The notes under the pieces: model-generated
Databases searched by the model: none
What the model was told of the DNA's origin: nothing
The model's input: only the letters and a program-made list of their open reading frames with translations
Part shown: positions 11,600-23,100 of the stretch, in pieces
Numbering within the stretch: position 1 is the first letter of the stretch
Layout of the letters: every line of letters begins with the position of its first letter
Position numbers and translations under genes: made by a program
NCBI GenBank assembly: GCA_903813345.2
Contig: CAIIXF020000005.1
Location: 16,931,375-16,995,374 of the forward strand
Length of the DNA: 64,000 bases
DNA from: Owenia fusiformis
Taxonomy: Eukaryota; Annelida; Polychaeta; Sabellida; Oweniidae
Direction: 5' to 3'

Positions 11600-14125
11600 G
11601 TCCCAGATATAAATATTGTCTTTGTAACAACTTACATTTCCTAAAGTGATGTATGATTTCATTGTAACTTCTGTTTCTTTTGATAACTGGTGTCAGTGAT
11701 AGCGGAGATTTGATATTTCCCAAATTTTTAAAAACTGAATTTTATCCATTATATCTTTAAATTGTTACAAGTTAATTGTAACATCGTTTTAGTACATTAA
11801 AAGTTCATTTTCAATTCCTGAGAAAACACATGCATTGGTAATAATTCAACACTGAGGTGAATATTGGTCAATAATCCCAATAAGTAAATGAATATATTTA
11901 TAATATTTGTTATAGTATGATCTCCATTAGTCTCTGGAGCAGTCAATTCACAATTCATGTGATTCAAGTTTAACCTCTTGACTACCTGGAGTGACGTCGA
12001 CGAGATTTCTTGTCACCTCAGAAATGACCTTGAAACCAAAAGATGACGAGAAAATCTGTCACAAAATTTTTCACTAAATTTGCTCTTATTTGAGCAATTT
12101 TCAACCAATTTACATAAAAATTGTTTTAAAATGTATTGAAATGATCTTTGCAGACTAATTTTACTAATTGAGCATCTAAAGTTGTATAGGTACAGTATGT
12201 AGTAAAATGTCAAAAGGTGGCAAAAATGAAAAATTCTCTGGTTTCAACCGATTTTAGAATCTGGGATTCAAAAGGTTAATGGGGGCAGCAAAGACTGGAG
12301 ACAGTTGGGTTTTTGCTCTCTCACAATCCAATGCATGCCTATTTCCTAATAAAAAGTCCAACAGTTTTGACTTGATTTCAGGAATATCATTTGATTTGTA
12401 ATGTTATCTGACAGTTAAAAATGAATTTGACCATTTGTATCAATACTTTCATACTAGAATAGTATTTGATTGGACATCTCTTCTCTTTTTAGATAGTGCA
12501 ATTAGGGTTGTAAGGGAAACATTGGCATGGTCCTTGACAACATACTACAAAAATCCATATTCTTTGTTGCCACTCATGAGACTAATTAGGTACAGCAAGA
12601 CATGTCTAAGTGGAACACCCTTGATACCTCCAAAAAGTGTTCCACTTGAGAGGTGTTTCACTTAGAGAGGTTCATTTAACATTAAATCACTTGTTTTGGG
12701 GACTCTGTGTTCCACTTCCAGAGGTGTTCTACTTTACAGGTTTCACTGAAACATTATTGTATATCCAGTAAAACTCTTCTTTGTGTTGATGTGAACTCCT
12801 TTCGGAAGAATGTGAACATTTTCTGTCCCATTTTGGTTGCATCATCAAGTCCATGCTTTCATGGAACCATAATGTACACCTCTCATATCAGTAGTTTCAG
12901 CAGTATTCATTGTAGACAGGTATAAATGTTATTGTAAATTGCTATGTATATGTTGTGATCAAATACTGTATTCTTTTCGAGCTGTCACACTTAAGCCGTG
13001 TAGGCTCACTTTGCCACAGTATGAGTACTTTGGGGCAGACATTTTGGCACGTATGCATACATGGTGGGCAAAACAAAAAGTTTTACAGTAAAATTTCCCC
13101 ATGGCCATCACATCAAATACAAAAATTAATTAGTTAACATGCAGTGGCGAATGGTGAGCTCACACAGCTTATGTAACAGCTACTCGTAATTATAGTGAAC
13201 GCAATCGATGGACAGCTTAAAAACTGAAGTGTTGCCAACTTAGCAATTCTAAATTATTTTTGAAGATGAATTTCCTCAATTCAGGTGAATTTGCCTGTTA
13301 ATAAATCCAAGAGGATTTTTAATATTGTAAATTAATTTTGCTGGACAAAATAAAATTGCAAATTGGAACCATACATTCATACGTAACCATTGCTTTATTT
13401 TTCTGTGGAAATCTGAGAAATTGTTATGGAACAATGAATAAATTATATTTAAAATAAAATCTATTTTGAAGGTTATGTTGATGAATGGTCAGCTCTCAAT
13501 GAAATAAATCTACCACCGACTAGTTGGGCAACCAAAGGTCAAAAGAATGATGCTATCTTTGTCTAATTCTTATGGTATGTTTTGCATTTACTTGTCATAG
13601 GTCTTGTTGTCAAAGCATTACCCTTTCCTCTCAATGGTCTCTTCAAAGGAGGTTTGACTGAACTGTAACTTTGAGAAATGAATTTCAAAAAAACTTATGA
13701 AATGTTTTCAAGCTGTACATTAACATCCACAGTATTTTAATGTTCTCAACTTAAATCTGTGGAAAGAGGTTCTTGAACTTGTACTGTGAAAGTTCCTTGT
13801 AAGAATGATGTTTTATCTGTTTCTGGGTTTTCAAAAACAGTAGTAATTTCATTAGTGGGTCTACTAAAGTTATATATTATCGCAGTACTTAAAAATGTAA
13901 ACAGCTATCAGAGATATAAGTTCAGTATTTGTCCTCACCCATATTAAAGGCCCACTTTGCATATTTCCAGTGTTTTTGGGCAAAATAAAGACTTCCATTT
14001 GGATTTCATAGTATGCACAATGTATTGATAAGAACCTTATCTTTCATTTGACACTAACAACAGTTCAAACGGACCACACCAAAGCTTACAACAAGGCATT
14101 AACATGACAAAATGTCACCACCTAA
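11600..14125. other. Gene-free spacer
   Basis: No supported exon. Around 12590-12760 there are repeated GTGGAACAC / GAGGTGTT blocks that read like decayed MITE ends similar to family C. Otherwise I see only AT-rich, unassigned DNA. Confidence 0.35.
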
Positions 14126-15870
14126 AACAATTTGGTCAATTTAAAGCAAGTTGGAAAATACCTTTTGACCTTAAGAATGTTTTTGAAGATTTGAGCTTCT
14201 GGGATCTTGTAGATGATTTTGAAAAAAGAAATTGTTCAATCTGAAGCAAGTTAAAACTAGTTGCACACAAATCTTAAGTCAGATTTGAACTTCTTAGAAC
14301 ATGTAGATGATTTTGAAAAAAAAATTCGTCAATTTGAAGCAAGTTGAAAAAATACCTCTTTGACTTTTTTTGACATTGAGAAGGTCATTGAAGGTCAAAT
14401 GTCAAATGTAAAGTCAGATTTGAACTTCTGAGAACATGTAGATGATTTTGAAAAAAAATTAAGTAAATTTGAAGCAAGTTGAAAAAAGACCTTTTTGACC
14501 TTGAAAAGGTCATTGAAGGTCAAATGTCAAATCTAAAGTCAGATTTGAACTTCTGAGAACATGTAGATGATTTTGAAAAAAAATTAGTCAATTTGAAGCA
14601 AGTTGAAAAAAGACCTTTTTGACCTTGAGAAGGTCATTGAAGGTCAAAGGTCAAATCTAAAGTCAGATTTGAATTTCTGAGAAAATGTAGATGATTTTGA
14701 AAAAAAAAATTAGTCAATTTGAAGCAAGTTGAAAAAAGACCTTTTTGACCTTTTTTGACCTTCAGAAGGTCATTGAAGGTCAAATGTCAAATCTAAAGTC
14801 AAATCTAAAGTCATATTTGAATTTCTGAGAACATGTAGATGATTTTGAAAAAAAAATTTAGTCAATTTGAAGCAAGTTGAAAACAGACCTTTTCGACCTT
14901 TTTTGACCTTGAGAAGGTCATTAAAGGTCAAATGTCAAATCGAAAAGGCAGATTTGAATTTCTGAGAACATGTAGATGATTTTGAAAAAAAAATTAGTCA
15001 ATTTGAAGCAAGTTGAAAAAAGACCTTTTTGACCTTTTTTGACCTTGAGAAGGTCATTGAAGGTCAAATGTCAAATCCAAAGTCAAATCTAAAGTCATAT
15101 TTGAATTTCTGAGAACATGTAGATGATTTTGAAAAAAAAATTTAGTCAATTTGAAGCAAGATGAAAAAATACCTTTTTGACCTTTTTTGACATTGAGAAG
15201 GTCATTGAAGGTCAAATGTCAAATCTAAAGTCAGATTTGAATTTCTGAGAACATGTAGATAATTTCGAAAAAAAAATTTAGTCAATTTGAAGCAAGTTGA
15301 AAAAAGACCTTTTTGACCTTTTTGACTTGGAGAAGGTCATTGAAGGTCAAATGTCAAATCTTAAGTCAAATCTAAAGTCAGATTTGAATTTCTGAGAACA
15401 CGTAGATGATTTTGAAAATTTTTTTTAGTCAATTTGAAGCAAGTTGAAAACAGACCTTTTTGACCTTTTTTGACCTTGAGAAGGTCATTGAAGGTCAAAT
15501 GTCAAATCTTAAGTCAGATTTGAATTTCTGAGAACACGTAGATGATTTTGAAAAAAAAATTTAGTCAATTTGAAGCAAGTTGAAAACAGACCTTTTTGAC
15601 CTTTTTTGACCTTGAGAAGGTCATTGAAGGTCAAATGTCAAATCTAAAGTCAGATTTGAAGGTCAAATGTCAAATCTAAAGTCAAATCTAAAGTCAGATT
15701 TGAATTTCTGAGAACATGTAGATGATTTTGAAAAAAAAATGAGTCAATGTGAAGCAAGTTGAAAAAAGACCTTTTTGACCTTGAGAAGGTCATTGAAGGT
15801 CAAATGTCAAATCTAAAGTCAGATTTGAACTTCTGAGAACATGTAGATGATTTAGAAAAAAATTGAAGTC
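14126..15870. repeat. Satellite-like array (90-180 bp units, about 13 copies) rich in AGGTCA half-sites
   Basis: Units share GTCAATTTGAAGCAAGTTGA, TTTTTGACC runs, GAGAAGGTCATTGAAGGTCA, AATGTCAAATCTAAAGTCAG and GTAGATGATTTTGAAAA. Unit length varies because sub-blocks are repeated or lost. Most units hold AGGTCA-TTGA-AGGTCA (a direct repeat spaced by 4) and a short hairpin, TGACCTTGAGAAGGTCA. The left flank has TGTCACCACC (14112). The right flank is a GC-rich GACGCC block and a TCACCAC hairpin, which are also found elsewhere in the window, so the array probably sits inside a transposable element. Confidence 0.85.
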
Positions 15871-15904
15871 AGTCTAAACAGTATTTGTTAAGTTATAGGA
15901 AGTT

Positions 15905-16030
15905 GTAAGAAATTGTTACAGACGCCGGACGCCAACCGCCGGACGCCAACCTCCAACCGCCGGACGCCGTCGCAAAAAAACGGAGACCATAACAATATGT
16001 CACCACTTTTGGTGGTGAAATTATAAAAAA
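15905..16030. mobile_element. Element end: GACGCC-rich block plus TCACCAC hairpin
   Basis: A GC-rich run of GACGCC/ACGCCAACC words at 15921-15972 is followed by ACCATAACAATATGTCACCA and the inverted GGTGGTGA. The same end is found in AUP1 intron 8 (about 49885-49975) and just inside ETF1 intron 4 (about 60193-60240). This marks one dispersed family that also appears to bound the array at 14126-15870. Confidence 0.6.
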
Positions 16031-17160
16031 AATTCGATCTGTCAAGCTTTATTTATCAAGATTTTATCAACTGTAATTTAAAACATGGACTTTGTTTAAA
16101 AAAAATCCCGTATCAGCCCAAATCCCCATTCTGATACTCATAGCATCTCTCTCTCTGTTGCAACTCAGAAGGATAGAGATGGAGAGGGCATGGCTGACCA
16201 CAAGGCAAAATCCCTATCAGATCTGGTATACCAGCCAAAATCTCGTCTCAGGCAAAATCCCGTTCGATCCTGTTTAGTATTGGAGCTATTATGTATAAAT
16301 ATGTGTTATAATGACATTCTATGATCCATTTTAGTATTATAAATTACTTATATTTGGCTTTGAATAAAAAACCTCCTACCCACCTACGTGGAACATGATA
16401 CAGTCATTGAAGGGTTCAATTTTAAAGATTATTAAATCTCAAAATAACTCAAATTATTAATATTTCTACAATTCCGGCTTTATTTTATGACTAGACAGAT
16501 GACAGATCCATAAATAAAGGGTGATGACATACAAAATATTAAAACAAATATGTTTCAGCAAAAATATTATGGAATAAATAGGTTATTATGGTCGTGATGT
16601 AACATGAATTTTTATCCCAGAGAAAATATTACATTTGGCTCAGTAAATATCATATTGGCACTTGGGCTATAAGTCACTATCATATTTTCCTTGGCCAATA
16701 TCATATTTTATCTGGAAATAAAATCCATATTTGATTAGATCACTGTCATATTCATCGCTCTCTGACTGATCCATATCCCACGTGGGAATAGAAAATAAGC
16801 AAATCAATGGAGGGCAATACGCAGCCCGTAGGGCGAGGGAAAAACATTGCATTTCAACATATTTATTCAATCGATAAATGAATGATGAATCTATTAAGTT
16901 AACATAATTACATACACATATCATTCATGTATAGTACACCTTTATTTTTGTCCAGTGCACTTATCAGAATTCCCTGGTGGGCAATGCATTTCAACATATT
17001 TCACGCCTGACCATTGACAAGGTACAGTGACAAAATATACCGGAGTGCACTTCAGATGTACTATGTCACTATTTAACTGATTTGAAGCAAAGACGATAAT
17101 GTAGGTTTGATGTAGGTTTTAAAAAAATAATCTGAGGAATACATTAAGGATTTCATGTTT
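16031..17160. other. Gene-free spacer
   Basis: No exon, RNA gene or repeat recognised. Short open frames at 16092-16277 and 16667-16924 have no domain features. Confidence 0.3.
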
Positions 17161-17319
17161 GATTTTTTGTAGATTCATTGAGGAAGACATTTAACTTTCT
17201 AATAACGTTAAAAGATTTTTAAACAGTGCTCGATTTTTTCAAGCAGTTTTTAACATGGGAGTCAATGGGAGAGAAAACGGGACCAAAAAATGAGGTGTTC
17301 CATACCTGCCAACCTAAGA

Positions 17320-18235
17320 CCAAAATTTTGCGGTAGATTTTTTTAAAATTGCTGTATTTTTGCGGTAGTTTTTTTCAAAATACGGTAGTTTTTGCGGTAT
17401 TTTTCAACAAAATTGCGGTAGTTTTTGCGGTAGATTTTAGAAAAAACGGTACTTTTTGCGGTAGATTTTTAAAAAAACTGTAGTTTTTGCGGTAGATTTA
17501 TAAAATAAACGGTAGTTTTTGCGGTAGATTTTAAAACAATACTGTAGTTTCAGAGGTTTGGGGTAGATTTTTGAAAAAAATGTAATTTTACGGTAGAAAT
17601 TTGAAAAAAGCGGTAGTTTTGCGGAAGATTTAGAAAAAATACGGTAGTTTTACGGTAGATTTTAAAAAATGCAGTAGTTTTTACGGTAGTTTTTTGAAAA
17701 ACCGGTAGTTTTGCGAAAGATTCTGAAAAAATGCGGTAGTTTTACGGTAGATTTTGAAAAAATGCGGTAGTTTTCACGGTAGTTTTTTGAAAAAGCGGTA
17801 GTTTTGCGAAAGATTCTGAAAAAATGCGGTAGTTTTACGGTAGATTTTGAAAAAATGCGGTAGTTTTCACGGTAGTTTTTTGAAAAAGCGGTAGTTTTGC
17901 GGAAGATTCTGAAAAAACGCGGTAGTTTTACGGTAGATTTTGAAAATTGCGGTAGTTTTTACGGTAATTTTTTGAAAAAGCGGTAGTTTTGCGGAAGATT
18001 CTGAAAAAACGCGGTAGTTTTACGGTAGATTTTGAAAATTGCGGTAGTTTTTACGGTAATTTTTTTAAAAACCGGTACTTTTGCGGAAGATTTGCCAAAA
18101 ATGCGGTAGTTTTACGGTAGATTTTGAAAATTGCGGTAGTTTTTACGGTGATTTTTTGAAAAACCGGTACTTTTGCGGAAGATTTGCCAAAAATGCGGTA
18201 GTTTTTGCGGTAGATTTTAAATAACTAGTTTTGTG
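17320..18235. repeat. Short-period minisatellite (GCGGTAGTTTT type)
   Basis: Dozens of imperfect copies of (A/G)CGGTAGTTTT and ACGGTAGATTTTGAAAAA form a higher-order period of about 60-65 bp, clearest at 17700-18060. They belong to the surrounding transposable element. Confidence 0.85.
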
Positions 18236-19609
18236 GAAGAATTTGACCTACCCCACATGATTTTATGTGCAATATGTCATTAATTATGTGGGGTAAGTCA
18301 CTATATGTCCGTGCTATTTGGTACTCTATGATTGTTCGGTAAATGAACATTGTTTGGTTCTAAAGTATATTTGTATTTGATGTGTGTTCTAAATATATTA
18401 TGTGTCAACCGCCTTTGTTCGTGACTTAAATATGTGACATTTTACCAAACACTGAATAACATGAACCGCATATACAAGTGCATTTATCGCATATATAATT
18501 ACATAAATCAAATATAAATGTGTAAAAACAAACGAATTTATTACGTGTTTCGAACCATTTTAATAGAGTGGAATATCGAATGGTTGTAATCAAATCCAAA
18601 AGTGTGAAAATAAAATCAAGATGCAGAAAAAATTCCATAATCCTCATGCTGGTTGGTTCGCAAATTTGCATGTCCATGTAAGTGGTATATTGATCAGAAC
18701 TTTTCTACAACTCTTTTACAATAAATCTAGATTGATTCAAAATAGAACACAATATTAATATCTCCACTTTTATTCACCTTCTAACCAGTTCATAAGATAT
18801 CAGGATGTTTGGAAATACCAATGAAACATTTACTGAAATACAAAATATGGATTTTACACGTTTTTACTCACCATCTTAGATGATCTATCACTTTAACGAA
18901 TTGAAATGACAGACATAATGTTCATATAACATTGAAATCATATGGTATTAAAAATTGATTTGTTTACTCGCAAGTCTCTAATGATATCAATGTGTTTGTC
19001 AGGCACAAATAGAAAATAAGTACAGATCAATTGTCTTTCAACATGTTCAAAAATAATCTGTTATGAACATTTGCTGAAACCTTTTCCCTGGGACATCGTT
19101 CAGATTCGGAAATCACAATACTTTTATAATAAACCAAAATTCAATGCTTTATTTTTTAATTATGTATTTGTTACTGATATAATGTGTTCAGATGAAAAAT
19201 ACAACATTTTATCGTACTGAAAACAAATTGATTAAACTATGTATAATGTATATGTGGCGTTCAGTACTGATCATAAACCAAACTACGCATATTTCATACG
19301 GTAAAGCAAGTAGTTTTTGTCATTTCCACTCATTTATTTAGATGAAGCGCAACTAAAATCATATTTTTGTTGCATTTGGAATAAAGATCTGTGTACCAAA
19401 GGGTTTGGTTAACTACAAAAATCATGTCAGAAAGAATTCTTTCTTGTGGTAGTTGGTGTTTGGACTGATTATACGCCAGCGTACTTAGATAAATGCGCAA
19501 TAACCTGATAACCACAGACCTGTCGATACCTATTTATATTCGGGTTGGTGAAGGAATATTACAGGGACAGTACAGGAAGACTTCAATTTTTCAGCATTTC
19601 CCAACAATA

Positions 19610-19925
19610 ACGGGAAATTTTACGGTAGTTTGAACAAAAATACTGTTGATTTTAGCAGAAATACGGTAGATTTTCGAAAATTTACGGTAGATTTTCGAAA
19701 ATTTACGGTAGATTTTCAAAAATTTACGGTAGATTTTACGGCCGTTCTCATGGAAGAAACGAGTTTTTAAAAAATAAATTTACGGTAGATTTCGAAAAAA
19801 ATACGGTAGATTTTTTTACGGGCGTTTTTACGGGAAAAACATGGTATTTTTTTACGGAATTTTGTCATTCTTTTACGGAAAAACGAAAAATTTACGGTAG
19901 ATTCCCGTAAAAATACGGTAGGTTG
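19610..19925. repeat. Second minisatellite block (ACGGTAGATTTTCGAAAATT)
   Basis: Related in sequence to the block at 17320-18235 and placed at the other end of the same element. Units read ACGGTAGATTTTCGAAAATT with derivatives. Confidence 0.8.
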
Positions 19926-20152
19926 GCAGGTATGTGTTCGGATTAGTCAGGTGTTCAGATATACAGATCTTATTACTGCAACTTCAAACTGTTTTCCTAG
20001 TGCTAATACATAAAATTACATTGTTGGAAAATTTGAGTACAATCAGTGCGTGATTAGCAAATTGCCAGCACCAGTTATTTTTCGGACACCATGTACAAAT
20101 TGCCAGCACCATGTAAGTGTGGGTTTACTACACTACAAAGTCATTCCATTGA

Positions 20153-23100
20153 TTACTCTGCAAAAGACTTTGCTATTTGGTTCAAATGTTCATTCATTAT
20201 GTCTTGCAGATTTCTGGCAATTTCATTCAAAGTTTTAAAATTATGTTTATTCTGCAAAACTCCAGTTGGCATAGCCATTGCATCAAATAAAGTTTTATGG
20301 ACAGTATTAATTTTCTGAAAAAGGTCTGCATCGAGTGGCAATGGCACAAGGCGGCATATTTCAGTGAAATTAGTCAACCAATTAAAGTACTCTTGGCTAC
20401 TAAAGTTCGGTTCAGAAATGAAATCGTTTTCTGGCACCCTATTTTGTATATTCTGAACCTGGTCATTTCCAAGTACATTTTTTACTTGTACATTTTCTTG
20501 GATAATACTTTGAGCCATCGTGGTTTGAATATTTTCTAATGTTTGAGTCACATTTGAAGTAATTCCTACATTTGCCCAGTTGGGGTCCACCACTTGGTTT
20601 GGTTGTAAATCCGTATTTGTGTGGTTCACAGAAGTGTGGTGTCCCTGGGTGATTGGGATTTGAGGGTGGGGGTGGGCCACAGGCTGAGAGGATTGGATAG
20701 AGTTCATTCCTTCCTGGAGGAGATTACTAACAGCCTGATGACTTTCTATACCGTTGTTATGAGGTATGGTTACTCCTTCATTCATATTTGTGGCACTTCT
20801 GTTGATGTGGAGCTGTATTTCCCCCATTGAACCATCATCTTGGGGCATAAGCACAACTTCATACTCCTCAGGAGTGGACTCTACACCATGTACACCATTA
20901 CTAGTCTCAAACATCATTTCTGCTGCAGATTTTGATGTGTTATACACAACATTGTTCACTTGTTGCAGATCTGAGGAAAAGCTTTGCGACGTTCCTATTT
21001 GAGCATTTGCTGCCATCTGAGCCGATGTGATAATTTGGGGATTTTGTGGCTCACTCACTTGTTGAATTTGATCGGACACAAAATTCTGGCTTATAACTGG
21101 TGACTTTGGTTGACTATTTTCCTGAGCTTGTTGATTAGCAATGGATGACAGAAACTCCTTATTTTGTTTTATAATCATCACTGTTTCTTTCCCCAAGTTT
21201 TTCAACTGGTTTACAATTTTACGTTGTTGCTTTAAAGCATCTTCATTAACCTCTGATGTTACATCAGCTTTGTTCATAGCAGGGGCAGTGTTTGCATTAG
21301 AGTGTAAGATGATGTTATGTTTACGTTTAACATGGCACCTCAGATGGTCTGCTCGCTTGAAAGCAGTTCTACAGAATTCACAGACGAAGGGACGGAGGCC
21401 TGTGTGTCCCTTTAGATGTTTCCTCTTACTGGCTGGGTCAGTGAACCTAGCTGAACACAATTCACAGCCATATGGCTTTTCACCTGTAAAATACCATACA
21501 TGTGCAATATTAGCAATCATTACATCATTGTTATGTTTGAAATTGAATGATCTGTCAAAACCAGGTCACATATCATGAAAGATTTGAACTAGTGAAATAT
21601 TATCTTGTGAATCCACCACAGGTACTTAAAGAAAATAAAATGAAATATTTGTATAAAATCACTATGAAGAACATCTAACTTATCTAAAATTTGAATGATA
21701 TGGACCAACATTATTTGAGTTATCGCCCAGATGGATGGAGTTGTTCTTTAAATCCCCCAATTGAAATTTATTGATCTTGTCATGATATAGTGAAGAGTGA
21801 TGTCCATTATGATACATCCATTATGATGATCCATTAAGATGTGCAACATTTCAAAAAATCTGACTAAATGGCCCCACATCTAGTATAATGAGAGGGACTC
21901 ACCAGTATGCACAATTTGATGTCTTCGTAGGTCTGAGAGTTGTCCAAACATCTTCCCACATTCTGGACACGAACACTTCTTTTCCTCTGAAATAACATTA
22001 AAAACACATTACCACCATAAAGGCCAACACATTGAGAAATATAGCATCACATATTATGATTTAACAAAACACCAAGGTCAAACAATATAGTACACCCTTG
22101 AAAAGAACATCAAGAAGGATTAATACACCAAGTTCAGCAATATTATGATGATTGTGTCATATGTAATTGAAATAAAATGTGAGTCCCTTAAAATTCAAAT
22201 TGATTCATCATTGCTGGAAATGCAGTAACAAGACTTTAAAATACATTTTCTGGGGTGAAAATCCAGATTGGGCATTTACAAATTGTGGTGGTGATATAAT
22301 AAGACCTCTAATCCTTACTTGTATGCGATCTCTGATGAGAAGTCAAGTAGACTTTTCTCGTGAACTTCTTGTTACAAACAGAGCAACTGAACGGTGTTTC
22401 AGATGAGTGGGTGACCAAGTGAGACAACAACACACCCTTCAGACGGAATGTCTTATCACAAATATTACAGCTAAATGGACGAGCCCCTGTAAAAACAATA
22501 TTCATGACAATATTCAAATGGTGCAAATACTGCACAGTCTTATACTGACAAGTCAATTTCACATTGTCTTGCTTTCTCTATTCTTTTCCTCTTTTCTCAA
22601 AGCAAAATGTAAAATCGTAATTTACAATCATTACTGACGTTATCAAAAATCACTTGTTGCATCCTGTCTACAGCAATCTTGGGAGAAATATACACAATAA
22701 AAGCTGTATATCCAAGCACCTCTTAATGTGAATACTTTTATTGGTCCCAACCTTGAAATGTGAACACCTAAAAATCGAAACACTTTTAGGTGGTCCCAGT
22801 GGCGTTTGGATTAGACAGCTTTTACTGTAGTGTCAAAATGAAACAAAAACCTACCTGAATGCACAGTTTGATGCTCCTTCAAAGTTACTTTATTGGCAAA
22901 CTTCTTATCACAAATATCACAGGAGAATGGCTTGATTCCTGAAAAGAAATTCATGAAAAACATGTTTACTGAAAACTGAACAAGTAAAGATTGACACCCA
23001 CCCACATTATGAGGTAACAATATAGCACTTTTCAAATGTGAAAATAAGTGTGATAAAAATGTACAGCATTGACATGAATTGATTCACTGCTCAGGAATCG

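Larger units (their letters stand above)
17296..19939. mobile_element. Satellite-bearing transposable element, 2634 bp, with TGTTC target duplication
   Basis: The element (17301-19934) begins CATACCTGCCAACCTA and ends with its reverse complement. The 5-bp TGTTC is present on both sides (17296-17300 and 19935-19939). Removing it restores GAGGTGTTCGGATTAG, which is exactly the subterminal wording of MITE family C, so the empty site is known from paralogous copies. Both ends hold minisatellites of ACGGTAGTTTT/GCGGTAGATTT type. The middle (18240-19600) is unique. No transposase was recognised, so it is probably non-autonomous. I cannot name the superfamily. Confidence 0.8.
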
